The translations under genes were made by a program, and so were the position numbers. The notes below the pieces were generated by a model, which saw only the letters and a list, made by a program, of their open reading frames with translations, made no database searches and was not told where the DNA came from. Shown here piece after piece: positions 37,898 through 47,835 of a stretch of 55,208 nt of DNA; positions within the stretch are counted from its first letter, which is position 1; each line of letters begins with the position of its first letter. This DNA comes from an uncultured Pseudomonadales bacterium (GTDB taxonomy: Bacteria; Pseudomonadota; Gammaproteobacteria; Pseudomonadales; UBA7434): assembly GCA_905478995.1 (NCBI GenBank), contig CAJQKT010000068.1, positions 1-55,208 of the forward strand, given 5' to 3'.

Positions 37898-39508
37898 ATG
37901 TATTGGTTATGTATTTATCTACCCGCCTTGCCCCTGGAGGTTTTTGAGCCGAGCAAACAAGCCGTCGCCATTATAGAAAATCAGCAGGTATTACTTTGCA
38001 ATGATGTTGCTGCAAAGCAAGGCATAGAGCCTGGCTTAACAGCCAGTACATCATTAGCGCTATCGAGCACTATAGTGCTCATTAATAGAGAACCAGAAAA
38101 AGAGCAGCAGCTAATTAAACATTTAGCCGAACAGATATATCAATTTAGCTCTCAAGTAGTTGCTTACAAAAATTACAACCAAAAGCAAAGCGTATTACTA
38201 GAAATAGGCAGTAGCTTGCGGTTATTCAATGGGGCTGATTCATTACTCAAGAAGCTTCATACAATGCTATATAAAAACCCACTTAGCGAAACGGGCTTCC
38301 AACATTTTTTTGGCCTGGCTCAAACGATTAAAGCAGCAGAGCTTTTAGCACGCTGCTCTAAGGGATATTCACTTGCGCAAGAAAAAACCTATCACGGAGC
38401 AGAGAATAAAAAAAAACACACACACCCTTTTGTCCAGCACAATCACTGGCATGACGTCATGCAAGCACCCGTACAGAAACTAGACTGCCAAGAAAAAATA
38501 ATTAGGCAATGTCTTGATATGGGATTTAATAAGATTGGCGAAATATTAGCGCTGCCCACCAGCACATTAACGAAAAGATTCAACCTCAACTTCATCAACT
38601 ATCTCGATAAATTACAAGGAAAGACTCAAGATCCTCAAATTTGGTTCACACCAAAAGAGTATTTTCACCGAGAAATTTTTTCTATCGATGGGCTACGCAG
38701 TCATGCCGATCTCCAGCAACCTATAAAAAAATTATTAACTATGCTATGCGACTACCTACTACAGCGACAGCTTAAATGCACGGATATAACATGGATATTC
38801 ACACGCTTTAGCAAAAACAAAAACACACTAGAAATCAACCTCTCGCAGCCTCAATCAAGCTATGAAAATCTACTCGAACTAAGCAAAATACACCTCGATC
38901 AACTGCCTATGGATTCACCGGTTGAAAATATTTTTTTATCTAGCAAGAATTTTATTAAAAAAAATAGTCGCCACACCGATTTATTTTCATCACATGAAAA
39001 GTGCGGCGAATTTAGTCTATTAGCCGATAAAATAAAAAGCAAACTAGGCGATATGTCGCTATGGCAATTAAAAACCAAAGAAAGCCACTTACCTGAAAAA
39101 TCCAACAGTATGGAATATTTCGGAAAGCAATATCTCAACAAAATTAAAAATAACGAAATGAACATTGTCAACGACAACGATTATCGCCCAGCATGGCTTT
39201 TACAAACACCAGTGCCTTTAAAAGAAAAAAATAAATGCCTTTTATTTAACAATAACAAATTGCATCTAATTAAAGGGCCGGAAAGGATTCAATGCGACTG
39301 GTGGTCAAATAGAGACAGCCGAGACTACTTTATAGCTGGCCTAGCCAATAAATCAGACTACCTAAAAAAAACATCATCAATCAATGAGAACCCAAACGAA
39401 CAAACAATCATAAATAGTTATGAGAATGTAGGCTGCTGGGAATCTTTTTATTGGATTTATTACGACCGAATAAAAAAAACATGGTACTTACAGGGTGAGT
39501 TTTCATGA
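37898..39508 (+). CDS. imuB: ImuB, catalytically degenerate Y-family polymerase-like protein
   Basis: 536 residues, beginning with the family start MYWLCIYLPALPLEVF. Y-family palm/thumb remnants follow (AVAIIENQQVLLCNDVAAKQGIEPGLTAS; CLDMGFNKIGEILALPTSTLTKRFN; WFTPKEYFHREIF). ImuB proteins lack the catalytic acidic residues and act as the adaptor linking DnaE2 to the beta clamp. The C-terminal half is lysine/asparagine-rich and poorly conserved, and I could not point to a sure clamp-binding motif. It follows imuA by 20 bp. Codon choice is strongly AT-biased. Confidence 0.9.
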   Translation: MYWLCIYLPALPLEVFEPSKQAVAIIENQQVLLCNDVAAKQGIEPGLTASTSLALSSTIVLINREPEKEQQLIKHLAEQIYQFSSQVVAYKNYNQKQSVLLEIGSSLRLFNGADSLLKKLHTMLYKNPLSETGFQHFFGLAQTIKAAELLARCSKGYSLAQEKTYHGAENKKKHTHPFVQHNHWHDVMQAPVQKLDCQEKIIRQCLDMGFNKIGEILALPTSTLTKRFNLNFINYLDKLQGKTQDPQIWFTPKEYFHREIFSIDGLRSHADLQQPIKKLLTMLCDYLLQRQLKCTDITWIFTRFSKNKNTLEINLSQPQSSYENLLELSKIHLDQLPMDSPVENIFLSSKNFIKKNSRHTDLFSSHEKCGEFSLLADKIKSKLGDMSLWQLKTKESHLPEKSNSMEYFGKQYLNKIKNNEMNIVNDNDYRPAWLLQTPVPLKEKNKCLLFNNNKLHLIKGPERIQCDWWSNRDSRDYFIAGLANKSDYLKKTSSINENPNEQTIINSYENVGCWESFYWIYYDRIKKTWYLQGEFS

Positions 39509-39583
39509 GTTTTAATTACATCATACAAACTATGCCATCAACCTCAACATCAACCTAGACAAGCCAAAAAAATAACGCATCAT

Positions 39584-42500
39584 ATGTCTTACGCCGAACT
39601 TCACTGCATTAGCAACTTTACTTTTCTTCGCGGAGCATCGCGCCCCGAAGAGTTGGTTAATACCGCTTGCGAATTAGGCTATCAAGCAATTGCTATCACT
39701 GATGAATGCTCACTAGCCGGCGTTGTCAAAGCACATGTCAAGGCCAAACAATTAGAAAAAGAAGGTCGACATATAAAATTAATTATTGGTAGTGAATTTA
39801 AACTGCCTGATTCATCAACGTTAATTGCACTGGCCACCAACAAATCACGCTACCAAGAACTGTCGGCATTTATAACCTTGTGTAGAAAACGGAGTATTAA
39901 AGGCGAGTACCAATTACTACTTAATGACCTAAATATACACCTTGAACACTGCTTACTTATTTATGTTCCCGGCGCCAACAAAAACCCTCTTACCTCTCCT
40001 AATACATCACAAGATGTCCAGCTTTTACTTAGCCATCATGAAAACCTGTGGGTCGGCTATCAACGACTATACCAACATGATGACGAAAGCCGCTATCAAA
40101 AGGCTTATCAGTTAGCAACCACAATGAACAAACCTATGGTTGCCTGTGGCAACGTGCACATGCACTGCCATAAACGCAAACCACTACAAGACACATTAAC
40201 GGCTATTAAAAAAAATACTGCTCTTAGCTTGCTGGGCAATCAGTTGTTTAGTAATAGCGAAAACTATTTACGTCCACTCGATAAGCTAAAAAAAATTTAC
40301 CCTCCGGCACTACTTAATGAAACCCTTAACATCGCTGATCGCTGCCATTTTTCACTTGAAGAACTGCGCTATGAATATCCACATGAATTAGTACCCCCCA
40401 ACCTTAAAGCCGATCAATACTTACTACAACTTGTTACTCAAGGTGCCAACAAACGTTGGAACAATCAAGTTCCTGAAAAAATACAGCAACAAATTAAACG
40501 CGAATTGACGCTTATAAAAGAGCTTAATTACGAATACTTCTTTTTAACCGTGCATGACATTGTCTGCTTTGCACGCCAAGAAAATATATTATGCCAAGGG
40601 CGCGGATCAGCAGCTAACTCTGTCGTTTGTTACTGTCTTTTTATTACCGAAGTAGACCCTTCACGAATTGCTGTCTTGTTCGAGAGGTTTATTTCTAAAG
40701 AACGAAACGAGCCACCCGACATTGATGTCGATTTTGAACACGAAAGACGTGAAGAAGTCATCCAATACATCTATAAAAAATATTCGCGCGAACGAGCGGC
40801 ATTAGCCGCAACTGTTATTAGCTACCGCAGTCGTAGTGCCATCCGTGATGTCGGTAAAGCACTCGGTTTAAACACCCAAATCACCGAAAAATTATCTCGA
40901 TCACTGGGCTGGTGGGATAAACCCGACGAGCTTCAACAGCAATTTTACAAATGCGGGCTTGATGCCGATATTAATCACCCCAACCTAACGCACGCGTATC
41001 AATCTGGGAAAACACACGACAATCATGCTTCGATAGCCACGCTTTTCATGCAACTTGTGCACGAGATAATGGGCTTTCCACGTCATCTCTCACAACATGT
41101 TGGTGGATTTATTATTAGTAATGGACCGCTTAGCCGACTAGTACCTATAGAAAATGCAAGCATGCCTGAGCGCACAGTGATTCAGTGGGACAAAGACGAC
41201 ATAGAGGCACTTGGCTTATTAAAAGTAGATATTCTTGCTTTAGGTATGCTCAGCGCTATACAAAAGATGCTGGCGCTAGCGAATAATTACCCTCTAAAAA
41301 ACACACCCAATAATAGCTCGACACCTCCTCCTATCACCCTAGCTAGCATTCCAGATGGTGACCGTGCCACCTATGACATGCTTTGTAACGCCGACAGCAT
41401 TGGTGTATTTCAAGTTGAATCGCGGGCTCAAATAGCCATGCTGCCACGCCTAAAGCCGCGAGTTTTTTACGACTTAGTCATCCAAATTGCGCTTGTCCGA
41501 CCCGGACCGATTCAAGGTGAAATGGTGCATCCTTTTTTACGTCGTCGAGAAAAAAGAGAACCTGTTAGTTATGAGAATGAAGCGATACGCACAGTATTAG
41601 AACGCACATTGGGTGTACCCATTTTTCAAGAACAAGTGATTAAACTGGCCATGGTGGCAGCAGGTTTTAGTGGGGGGGAAGCGGATCAATTAAGGCGTGC
41701 GATGGCCAGCTGGGGTAAAAATGGCACACTCTGGCAGTTTCGTGAAAAACTGCTGGATGGCATGCTTTCTCGCAATTACAGCAAAGACTTTGCCGAGCGC
41801 ATTTTCGAACAAATGAAAGGCTTTGGCAGTTACGGTTTTCCAGAATCACACGCGGCTAGCTTTGCCTTACTGGTATACGTATCTGCTTGGCTCAAATGTC
41901 ACTACCCTGCAGCGTTTTATGCGGCTCTTATCAATAGCCAACCCATGGGCTTTTATTCACCCTCGCAACTAATACAAGATGCACAGCGTCATCATATCGA
42001 CATTTTGCCTATTGATGTGCAACTTAGCGATTGGGATTGCAGCTTGCATTTTTCATCAACCCATAAGCCCTTATCTCAGCCAGCCTTGCGGCTAGGCTTA
42101 CGTTTAGTCAAAGGTTTATCGATGGCTACAGGTAAACGTATTGAAGCTGCTAGAGCAATGCATTCATTTCGTCATTTAGCTGATGTTATCGAGCGAGCTC
42201 AACTCAACCAAAGTGATCGATTAGCATTAATAAGAGCTGATGCGACAGCCTCTTTATCGGGTCATCGCCACCAAAGCCATTGGCAAAACCTGGCTGCAGA
42301 CGCTGAACCCATAATGTACGAGAGAACTAACGCTAATAATAATAAAACAAACCAAGATAATAATAGAAGTAAAGCATCGCTGGCAGCCAACACACATGAT
42401 ACAAGACAAGATTTAAACGATAACATCACCCTACCAGAGCCTAGCGAAATACAAGATATTCAAGCTGATTATCGACATACCGGTCTCACTCTGAGGCGTC

Positions 42501-42862
42501 ACCCAATGGCTCTATTGCGTGAACACCCTCCGTTTAGTCGGTGCAAACGCTGTATTGACCTCAATTTACTGCAACATAAACGCTTTGTCGTGATCGCAGG
42601 TATCGTAACCGGCCGTCAACAACCTGGCACTGCATCGGGCGTTATTTTTTTAACACTAGAAGATGAGACAGGCAACATCAACGTCATCGTATGGAAAAAC
42701 CGGCAAGAGCAGTATCGTGAGGAATTATTAAAAAGTAAGCTGCTATTAATTAAAGGGGTGGTAGAGAGGAATGCATCCGTCATTCATATTATTGCGGGGC
42801 AGCTCGTCGACTGTAGTAATGCTTTGCAAGGTTTGCTATTGCCCTCACGCGATTTTCATTGA
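39584..42862 (+). CDS. dnaE2: Error-prone DNA polymerase DnaE2 (ImuC)
   Basis: C-family translesion polymerase. 1092 residues: the PHP domain (YAELHCISNFTFLRGASRPEELV) starts at residue 3. The palm has PPDIDVDFEHERREEV with the catalytic aspartates at 381 and 383, and the third at D549 in LGLLKVDILALGML. Helix-hairpin-helix sequence follows, then a C-terminal OB fold (RFVVIAGIVTGRQQPGTASGVIFLTLEDETGNINVIVW). DnaE2 lacks the C-terminal clamp and tau-binding region of DnaE1, in keeping with its length. It is the third gene of the SOS cassette; the ATG is 75 bp after imuB. Confidence 0.96.
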   Translation: MSYAELHCISNFTFLRGASRPEELVNTACELGYQAIAITDECSLAGVVKAHVKAKQLEKEGRHIKLIIGSEFKLPDSSTLIALATNKSRYQELSAFITLCRKRSIKGEYQLLLNDLNIHLEHCLLIYVPGANKNPLTSPNTSQDVQLLLSHHENLWVGYQRLYQHDDESRYQKAYQLATTMNKPMVACGNVHMHCHKRKPLQDTLTAIKKNTALSLLGNQLFSNSENYLRPLDKLKKIYPPALLNETLNIADRCHFSLEELRYEYPHELVPPNLKADQYLLQLVTQGANKRWNNQVPEKIQQQIKRELTLIKELNYEYFFLTVHDIVCFARQENILCQGRGSAANSVVCYCLFITEVDPSRIAVLFERFISKERNEPPDIDVDFEHERREEVIQYIYKKYSRERAALAATVISYRSRSAIRDVGKALGLNTQITEKLSRSLGWWDKPDELQQQFYKCGLDADINHPNLTHAYQSGKTHDNHASIATLFMQLVHEIMGFPRHLSQHVGGFIISNGPLSRLVPIENASMPERTVIQWDKDDIEALGLLKVDILALGMLSAIQKMLALANNYPLKNTPNNSSTPPPITLASIPDGDRATYDMLCNADSIGVFQVESRAQIAMLPRLKPRVFYDLVIQIALVRPGPIQGEMVHPFLRRREKREPVSYENEAIRTVLERTLGVPIFQEQVIKLAMVAAGFSGGEADQLRRAMASWGKNGTLWQFREKLLDGMLSRNYSKDFAERIFEQMKGFGSYGFPESHAASFALLVYVSAWLKCHYPAAFYAALINSQPMGFYSPSQLIQDAQRHHIDILPIDVQLSDWDCSLHFSSTHKPLSQPALRLGLRLVKGLSMATGKRIEAARAMHSFRHLADVIERAQLNQSDRLALIRADATASLSGHRHQSHWQNLAADAEPIMYERTNANNNKTNQDNNRSKASLAANTHDTRQDLNDNITLPEPSEIQDIQADYRHTGLTLRRHPMALLREHPPFSRCKRCIDLNLLQHKRFVVIAGIVTGRQQPGTASGVIFLTLEDETGNINVIVWKNRQEQYREELLKSKLLLIKGVVERNASVIHIIAGQLVDCSNALQGLLLPSRDFH

Positions 42863-42947
42863 CCGGTGATCAACGTGGCGCTGGCAGGCGACAAAAAAAT
42901 TTGTACACCGCAAGAACGACCAACCGCAAAAGATATTAGCTTTACAA

Positions 42948-43295
42948 CTATGACTTCGAAGTTGCAGGTTTTATAGACGGCTTACGAGACAGCGGACTCT
43001 CCGCTGCCACTCTATCAACACAGTAATTTCGCTTCATCCACCAGACACCCAGATTAATCCGATCCGATCGACGTTCATTGCGACGTCGACAGCCTGACGA
43101 GGGTATGGCCAATTCATTACTCTTTGATCGACGGTCAGATTTATCACGCGGATCCTGAAAAATCGGGCCTTGACTCTCGCCATCAATCCGACGCCAGCGA
43201 ACTTGCTGATTGCTCGACACGCTCTTTTTAGAAGAATAACTCTTCCCCTGCACAGAGCGCACAGTACCACTTCCATTGTAATTTCTGTTGGCCAT
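42948..43295 (-). CDS. Small basic Arg/Ser-rich protein of unknown function
   Basis: 115 residues from ATG 43295. Highly basic and low in complexity, with repeated R-R-x-x-x-R-R clusters (DKSDRRSKSN, GCRRRNERRSDR) and a single conserved-looking aromatic segment GVWWMKRNYC. Similar small Arg-rich proteins with a WW..KR.Y element occur in gammaproteobacteria without known function. It could bind nucleic acid, but this is inference from charge only. It is convergent with dnaE2. Confidence 0.6.
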   Translation of the reverse strand: MANRNYNGSGTVRSVQGKSYSSKKSVSSNQQVRWRRIDGESQGPIFQDPRDKSDRRSKSNELAIPSSGCRRRNERRSDRINLGVWWMKRNYCVDRVAAESPLSRKPSIKPATSKS

Positions 43296-43712
43296 CGAAA
43301 TATAATTCCCTAACAATCGACACGAGTAATCTGTTACCCCCGCTGCGAGATTTTAAATGCACAGCACATTTTGAAGGAGTAGAAGGTGTAAAAATTTAGC
43401 TAATGGTTGGCTAGTGAAGCCCAACTAAACTGCGGAAGTCGCTTCTCATCGCTGGCGAAAAATTACGCAACCATGAGACTTACGGCTAAGAAAATAACCC
43501 TCGAATAGGTCTTCTCACCTCACCGCTGTAGAGGTGATATTTTGTACGGATGAAGTAAAGAAGTCAAACTTCGCGCAAGCCAACTTGTGACTAAAATCAG
43601 TTAATTAGCAACTAATCCTATGTTATTTATGGGTTTTTATCTGTTACAAACTTTTAGAAGTGATTCCGATAATTGGTTGATTAATGTACGAAGCATCAAC
43701 GATCAGCCACCT
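43296..43712. other. 417-bp intergenic region with one perfect hairpin
   Basis: TCACCTC (43515-43521) and GAGGTGA (43531-43537) form a perfect seven-base stem with a nine-base loop, followed by TATTTTGT on the plus strand. It could be a weak terminator. Otherwise the sequence is AT-rich and I see no gene. Confidence 0.4.
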
Positions 43713-44705
43713 CTAACGGTATTGAGGCAGCGCTAAAGCAGGCTCTTGTAGACCACTCAAAACCTCTTTGAGCTCAAGAATGTGCTCAGACCAATAGCGC
43801 GGAGTATTAAACCAAGGAAAGCTAATCGGAAATGCAGGGTCATCCCAACGCTTGGCTAACCATGCATTAAAATTGAGTACACGCAGCGCACGGAGAGGCT
43901 CAATAAGCGCCAACTCACGCTGATCAAAACGCCCAAACACTTCATAGCCCTCAATAATTTCTGACATTTGGCGCTGCTTGCTATGCCGATCGCCCGACAG
44001 AAGCATCCACAAATCCTGAATAGCCGGCCCCGTTAAAGCATCATCAAAATCAACAAAATGCGGTTTATCATCACGCCACAGCACATTACCCGGGTGGCAA
44101 TCTCCATGCAGGCTAATTTGCTCATAGGCGCTGAGATCCCAATTGTCGAGCACCTCTAACACATTGCGCGCAATCACCTCATAAGGGTGACGCAAATCAC
44201 TAGGAAGGAAATCGTGCTCTAAAAGGTACTCTACACTGGCATGACCGAAGCTTTGGACGGCAAGTGTTATGCGGTGTTTAAACGGAAAGCTTCTGCCCGC
44301 CTCGTGTAGCCGCCCAATAAACTGACCTAGCTGGTAAAGATGCTCAAGATTATCGAGTTCTGGGGCTCGACCGCCTTGACGTGGATATAACGCAAAGCGA
44401 AATCCTGCGAAGGTGGACAACGTGCCATACGCCTCTTGCAGCGGTGGCACAACAGGAATATCGAGATCGTATAGATAGCGTGTGAAAGCATGCTCTTCAA
44501 ATATCTGCTCATCTGACCAACGTGCAGGTCGATAAAATTTTGCAATGATGGGCTGCTGATCTTCAATGCCTACTTGATAAACACGATTTTCATAACTGTT
44601 CAGCGCAAGTATACGGGCATCCGATAAACGACCGGTGCTTTCAACAGCATCGATCACAACATCGGGGGTTAATGTCTCATAGGGGTGGACTAAGCTTTTT
44701 GTCAT
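43713..44705 (-). CDS. srkA: SrkA/YihE-type stress-response Ser/Thr protein kinase
   Basis: 330 residues of the APH-like kinase fold. ENRVYQVGIEDQQPIIAKFYRPARWS carries the ATP-binding Lys. The catalytic loop is LHGDCHPGNVLW (200-210) and the metal-binding loop is HFVDFDDALTGP (D219). SrkA (RdoA) protects E. coli from envelope and antibiotic stress. Unusually, its ATG directly follows the TAA of btuF (TAAATG), making it the last gene of a B12-uptake unit. Function in B12 handling is not known; co-transcription may be incidental. Confidence 0.92.
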   Translation of the reverse strand: MTKSLVHPYETLTPDVVIDAVESTGRLSDARILALNSYENRVYQVGIEDQQPIIAKFYRPARWSDEQIFEEHAFTRYLYDLDIPVVPPLQEAYGTLSTFAGFRFALYPRQGGRAPELDNLEHLYQLGQFIGRLHEAGRSFPFKHRITLAVQSFGHASVEYLLEHDFLPSDLRHPYEVIARNVLEVLDNWDLSAYEQISLHGDCHPGNVLWRDDKPHFVDFDDALTGPAIQDLWMLLSGDRHSKQRQMSEIIEGYEVFGRFDQRELALIEPLRALRVLNFNAWLAKRWDDPAFPISFPWFNTPRYWSEHILELKEVLSGLQEPALALPQYR

Positions 44706-45833
44706 TTACGGCTCCAGCACTCTTTCCACGGCGCTTGATACACGGTGCGCAGCCGTATTTTTTTGAGTACTGCCTCTAAAGCGCCGCGCATTATCAATGT
44801 ATTCACACAATAACGCTACGCCTTGTGCAACACGCAGAGTGTGTCGCGACATCCAATCACCCGGAATAAAATATACCTGCCGGTTGATTACCGCGCGCAT
44901 TGACGGCCACTGTTGCCAATCATCCAACCATGCAGGCTCTAGATTATCACTAGAGCTAGCAATAATAATCTCGGGGTTGTACGCGAGTACCGATTCAATG
45001 TTAACTACTGGTGCCAGAGCAACCGCATCGGCAAAAATGTTTTTTCCTGAACACAACTCTATAGCGGCACTCACTAAATGGTCGCCATTGAGTGTTTGCA
45101 ACGGGTCTGGCCATATCTGGTAAAACAATTGCACCACTGGCAGTCCATCCGCTGAATACTGCTCGCGCAACCGCGCTAAACGCTCAGTAAATCCCTTGAG
45201 CGCGGGGGAAACTGTACTTGCCGTATCGCCTAATACAGCCAAATCACTTATTGAACGAGTGATATCGCTAAGCACACGAGGGTCGTCGGCATACACGGGT
45301 ATCCCCAGCTGTTCCAAACGCGCGACCAATTGACCAAAGCCTTTATAACCCGAAGCCCAACCCACCACCAGATCTGGCTGATAGGCGACAATTGCCTCAA
45401 CACTAAAATTACTGTGCCCGCCAATACGTGAAATATTGGCCGCTGCAGCCGGATAATCAGCGTAATCGACGGCGGCAACGATGCGCTCGCCCAGACCTGC
45501 GCTGTAGAGGTTTTCAACAATATGCGGTGACAAAGCCACAATACGCTGAGCAGGCTTTAATAATTGCACCTTACGATCTAAATAATCGACCACTTCAATG
45601 GCCACCACTCGATCAGTTGACGGCCTTCTTTCTAGTTCGACCAAATGAGTCGTATCCACCAACGTCTCATTTGAATTCAGTGAGGCGGTTGTATCACCAC
45701 AGCCGCTTAATGCCAGACAAGCCAAAATAAAAAGCATCATGCGCGGTAAAAGACCAGTCTTTAGGGCGCACTTAAAAGCTTGCCTATCAATGTCACGGGC
45801 CATCAACATCACTACCGATTTTTTATTGACCAT
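44706..45833 (-). CDS. btuF: Cobalamin-type ABC transporter substrate-binding lipoprotein
   Basis: 375 residues. The signal peptide ends in lipobox ALSGC (lipidated C45) when counted from ATG 45833; a shorter start at the MMLF pair would place it more conventionally. A BtuF/FecB-type fold follows: RIVALSPHIVENLYSAGLGERIVAAVDYADYP, PDLVVGWASGYKG, YNPEIIIASSSDNLE, and a terminal RVAQGVALLCEYI. It would deliver corrinoid to BtuCD. The family also binds haem or siderophores; the B12 assignment comes from cobO upstream and from the B12 operon nearby. Confidence 0.85.
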   Translation of the reverse strand: MVNKKSVVMLMARDIDRQAFKCALKTGLLPRMMLFILACLALSGCGDTTASLNSNETLVDTTHLVELERRPSTDRVVAIEVVDYLDRKVQLLKPAQRIVALSPHIVENLYSAGLGERIVAAVDYADYPAAAANISRIGGHSNFSVEAIVAYQPDLVVGWASGYKGFGQLVARLEQLGIPVYADDPRVLSDITRSISDLAVLGDTASTVSPALKGFTERLARLREQYSADGLPVVQLFYQIWPDPLQTLNGDHLVSAAIELCSGKNIFADAVALAPVVNIESVLAYNPEIIIASSSDNLEPAWLDDWQQWPSMRAVINRQVYFIPGDWMSRHTLRVAQGVALLCEYIDNARRFRGSTQKNTAAHRVSSAVERVLEP

Positions 45834-45842
45834 AAAAATCCG

Positions 45843-46655
45843 TTAGACTATTACCGGAAGACCGCTTGAAGGGTTTCGTACAACATCTACAGTGATACCA
45901 AACAGTGCATGCATCATCTGCGGCTGCATAATAGCTTCTACGCCACCCTCGAACTTCATACACCCGCCGACTAATCCAACTATTTTTTGTGAATACTGTG
46001 CCGCAAGATTCACGTCATGCATCACTTGTATAACCGCGACACCCTGCTTAGCGAAGTTCTGAATCGCCTGCATAACATCATACTGATGCTTATAATCGAG
46101 CGAGCTAGTAGGCTCATCCAATAACAACACACGAGGCTCATGCCCCTGCTCTGCCCAAAGCTGAGCAAACACACGTGCTAGATGTACACGCTGTTTCTCA
46201 CCGCCAGAAAGCTGCGTATAGTTTCTGCTTAAAAGATGCGTTAGATCCATCATCTCCGCAACTTGAGCAACAATGCGCCGATCTTCTGTGTCGCCTGTAC
46301 TATGCGGCGCCCGACCCATCAAAATAACTTCAAAAACAATAAATGGAAAATTCAAACTGCTAAACTGTGGCAAAAAGCTTACATGACGAGCCTTATCTGC
46401 AATTGGCCATTGGTCAAGCGCCCGACCTGCTAATTGAACATCACCGCTCACCCTATGGCTCGTATGAAAAAAATCACCAGCAATAGCTCGCAACAAAGTC
46501 GTTTTTCCCGCTCCGTTAGGGCCAATAATACTAACGATTTCTCCCTGCTCTATCTGTAAATCAATGTCACTTAATAGCTGGGCAGCATCAATAGCGACAT
46601 TAAGTCGCTCGACAGTTAGTATACTGTGCGCAAAATCAATCAAGCTAAAACCCAT
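45843..46655 (-). CDS. btuD: Cobalamin/haem-type ABC transporter ATPase
   Basis: 270 residues from ATG 46655, overlapping the permease stop by 11 bases; the longer frame has no conserved extension. Walker A is GPNGAGKTTLLRAIAGD, signature QLSGGEKQRVHLARV, Walker B VLLLDEPTSSLD, with the switch His in VMHDVNLAAQY. It is closest in flavour to HmuV/BtuD. It energises the FecCD-type permease next to it. Confidence 0.88.
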   Translation of the reverse strand: MGFSLIDFAHSILTVERLNVAIDAAQLLSDIDLQIEQGEIVSIIGPNGAGKTTLLRAIAGDFFHTSHRVSGDVQLAGRALDQWPIADKARHVSFLPQFSSLNFPFIVFEVILMGRAPHSTGDTEDRRIVAQVAEMMDLTHLLSRNYTQLSGGEKQRVHLARVFAQLWAEQGHEPRVLLLDEPTSSLDYKHQYDVMQAIQNFAKQGVAVIQVMHDVNLAAQYSQKIVGLVGGCMKFEGGVEAIMQPQMMHALFGITVDVVRNPSSGLPVIV

Positions 46656-47835
46656 ATTCGTGACGATAACGCAACAACGATATGAAAAATGGCGCACCCA
46701 ATACCGCAGTAATAATACCCACCGGCAGTTCTGCAGGCGCAATGACTATACGCGCTAAACAATCAGCAATAACCAGTAAAATCGCGCCGCCCAGTGCTGC
46801 CAACGGCAGTAAGTAGCGATGATCCGGCCCTACCAGCATGCGCATAATATGCGGCACGATTAAGCCAATAAACGCAATAGAGCCAGCTAACGCCACCGAC
46901 ACACCTACCGCGAGCGCAACCAGTACGATCAGCACCAGCTTAAGCCGCTCGACATCTACGCCTAAATGCCTCGCTTCCGATTCGCCCAGTAATAATAAAT
47001 TGAGTGCGCGAGCGCAACGTGGCAGCACCATAGCAATGATCGCCAGGCAACTAGCGGCAAGTATGAGACCCGCATAATTTGCCCCATCCAAACCGCCCAT
47101 GCGCCAAATGCTAATTCGCCTCAACATGGTATTGTCTGCAGTAAATTCCAACCAACTGCTCAAGCTGCCCGTTAATGCTGTAATCGCTATACCTGCTAGT
47201 AACATGGTGGACACTGATGTGCCTGCAGAGGTCGTGGCCAATCGATAGACCAGCCATACCGTCAGCGAACCTCCGGCACAAGCACCCAGCGAGACTAAAG
47301 TCATGCCGGCAATTGCCCCGCCGGCAAATAATTCAGCGGGCAGCCATCCAATAAAAAAATCAGCTGAGCCAAACACAATAATCAAACTGGCTCCTGCAAT
47401 GGCTCCGGCGGTAACTCCAATCAGTGAAGGGTCTGCCAGTGGATTGCGAAACAAACCCTGCATCACGGCGCCGCTAATACCGAGCATGGCGCCAATACAA
47501 GCGGCCAGCAATACACGAGGCAAGCGCAACTCCTGCACAATAATTTGCACCTGAAACTCGCTAATTTCATTAGTACCTAAAACATGAATAGGCGCTTTAG
47601 CACTATCATCAAAGCCAAATAAGGCCGCATGCACACTACTCAAAGGCAGCGCAACCGAGCCCATAGCAATGGCCGCCAGAATCGCAAGCAGCAATAAAAA
47701 TCCGCAGCCGATACCGAGCTTAATCGGATTAATTCGATGTGCTGCAAGGGATCTCAACGAAGAGCGCTCACAATGAAATACAGCGCCACTAGTAATCAAC
47801 GCCCTTGCGTGCAGTAATACCTTGAGCGTAAGCAT
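46645..47835 (-). CDS. btuC: FecCD-family corrinoid permease
   Basis: 396 residues in the open frame from ATG 47835; this is some 40 residues longer than usual, so the true start may be further in. Ten-helix FecCD core: LPRVLLAACIGAMLGISGAVMQGLFRNPLADPSLIGVTAGA, LLLGESEARHLGVDVERLKL, GSIAFIGLIVPHIMRMLVGPDHRYLLP. It overlaps cobO by 47 bases if the first ATG is used. It imports corrinoid across the inner membrane together with BtuD/BtuF. Confidence 0.88.
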   Translation of the reverse strand: MLTLKVLLHARALITSGAVFHCERSSLRSLAAHRINPIKLGIGCGFLLLLAILAAIAMGSVALPLSSVHAALFGFDDSAKAPIHVLGTNEISEFQVQIIVQELRLPRVLLAACIGAMLGISGAVMQGLFRNPLADPSLIGVTAGAIAGASLIIVFGSADFFIGWLPAELFAGGAIAGMTLVSLGACAGGSLTVWLVYRLATTSAGTSVSTMLLAGIAITALTGSLSSWLEFTADNTMLRRISIWRMGGLDGANYAGLILAASCLAIIAMVLPRCARALNLLLLGESEARHLGVDVERLKLVLIVLVALAVGVSVALAGSIAFIGLIVPHIMRMLVGPDHRYLLPLAALGGAILLVIADCLARIVIAPAELPVGIITAVLGAPFFISLLRYRHEYGF

